Of a stretch of 28,144 bases of DNA, positions 28,106-28,144 are shown piece by piece; position 1 is the stretch's first letter, and each line of letters opens with the position of its first letter. A program made the translations under genes and the position numbers. Source of the stretch: a virus. The notes beneath the pieces were generated by a model. It saw nothing but the letters and a program-made list of their open reading frames with translations, was not told the origin of the DNA and did not search any database. Location: IMG/VR virus record IMGVR_UViG_3300029309_000271, positions 1 to 28,144 of that record; one strand, written 5' to 3'.

Positions 28106-28144
28106 GGGGAGCAGAGCCCTGGAAGCTGGAGCAGCATGACCTGG
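28106..28144. other. GC-rich right end, unlike the rest of the window
   Basis: The final 39 bases are about two-thirds G+C (26 of 39 by count), in a window that is clearly AT-rich. The stretch has two GGAGCAG copies and no recognisable gene start. It may be a contig-edge artefact, a primer or vector remnant, or the edge of a differently composed genome section. I cannot choose from this window alone. Confidence 0.4.

Noticed and set aside
1-28144. tRNA genes, integrase or attachment sites
   Set aside because: I saw no cloverleaf-like sequence with a CCA-side stem, no tyrosine or serine recombinase pattern and no long direct repeats at the window edges.

Overview
This 28.1 kb window reads as part of the genome of an AT-rich, tailed double-stranded DNA virus (Caudoviricetes), most like uncultured marine phages. 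Every gene I can support lies on the minus strand, so the genome is read from the right edge (28144) to the left edge (1). Genes are tightly packed, with many stop/start overlaps of the ATGA, TAATG and TGATG type. The host cannot be read from the sequence. A GTA-type three-helix holin hints at an alphaproteobacterial host, but that is inference. I see no replication genes, endolysin, integrase, tRNA or CRISPR array, so this is a portion of a genome.

There appear to be three transcription blocks. Block 1 (28023 to 26541) has a good sigma70-like promoter with the 7-mer TGTTCGC in its spacer. It carries an amidoligase-family enzyme fused to a helix-turn-helix domain and a 68-residue companion, and it ends at a strong intrinsic terminator. 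Block 2 starts at a second promoter (26442 to 26414) with an A/T tract upstream. It carries an HTH protein, a 634-residue low-complexity protein, the large terminase, small basic and Gly-rich proteins, the portal, membrane/holin-type proteins, a YcgN-like cysteine-cluster protein, a GroES-like protein, a scaffold-like protein, a decoration-like protein and the major capsid protein. It ends at a terminator at 12669 to 12643. Block 3 carries further virion proteins, a run of tiny Lys/Arg-rich proteins, two neck/adaptor proteins, a Rossmann-like protein, three fibre or adhesin-like proteins (22-residue repeats with a cupredoxin-like domain; an S74 self-cleaving fibre; a Gly-X-Y adhesin), and finally three consecutive 2OG-Fe(II) oxygenases, the last cut by the window edge.

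Together the genes describe DNA packaging (terminase, portal), head assembly (scaffold, GroES-like, capsid, decoration), neck closure (P22 gp4-like and SU10-like adaptors), host recognition (fibres) and release (holins). No tape measure, sheath or tail-tube protein is visible, which fits a podovirus-like particle or tail genes outside the window. Less ordinary items are the self-contained amidoligase operon, the three oxygenases next to a Gly-X-Y adhesin, a cupredoxin domain with a complete His-Cys-His-Met set in a virion protein, and a Gly-Gly/Met/Lys motif shared by several otherwise unrelated small proteins. Five genes shorter than 60 codons were found by translating gaps by hand: 9677-9844, 11049-11189, 11211-11369, 16697-16825 and 17725-17853.
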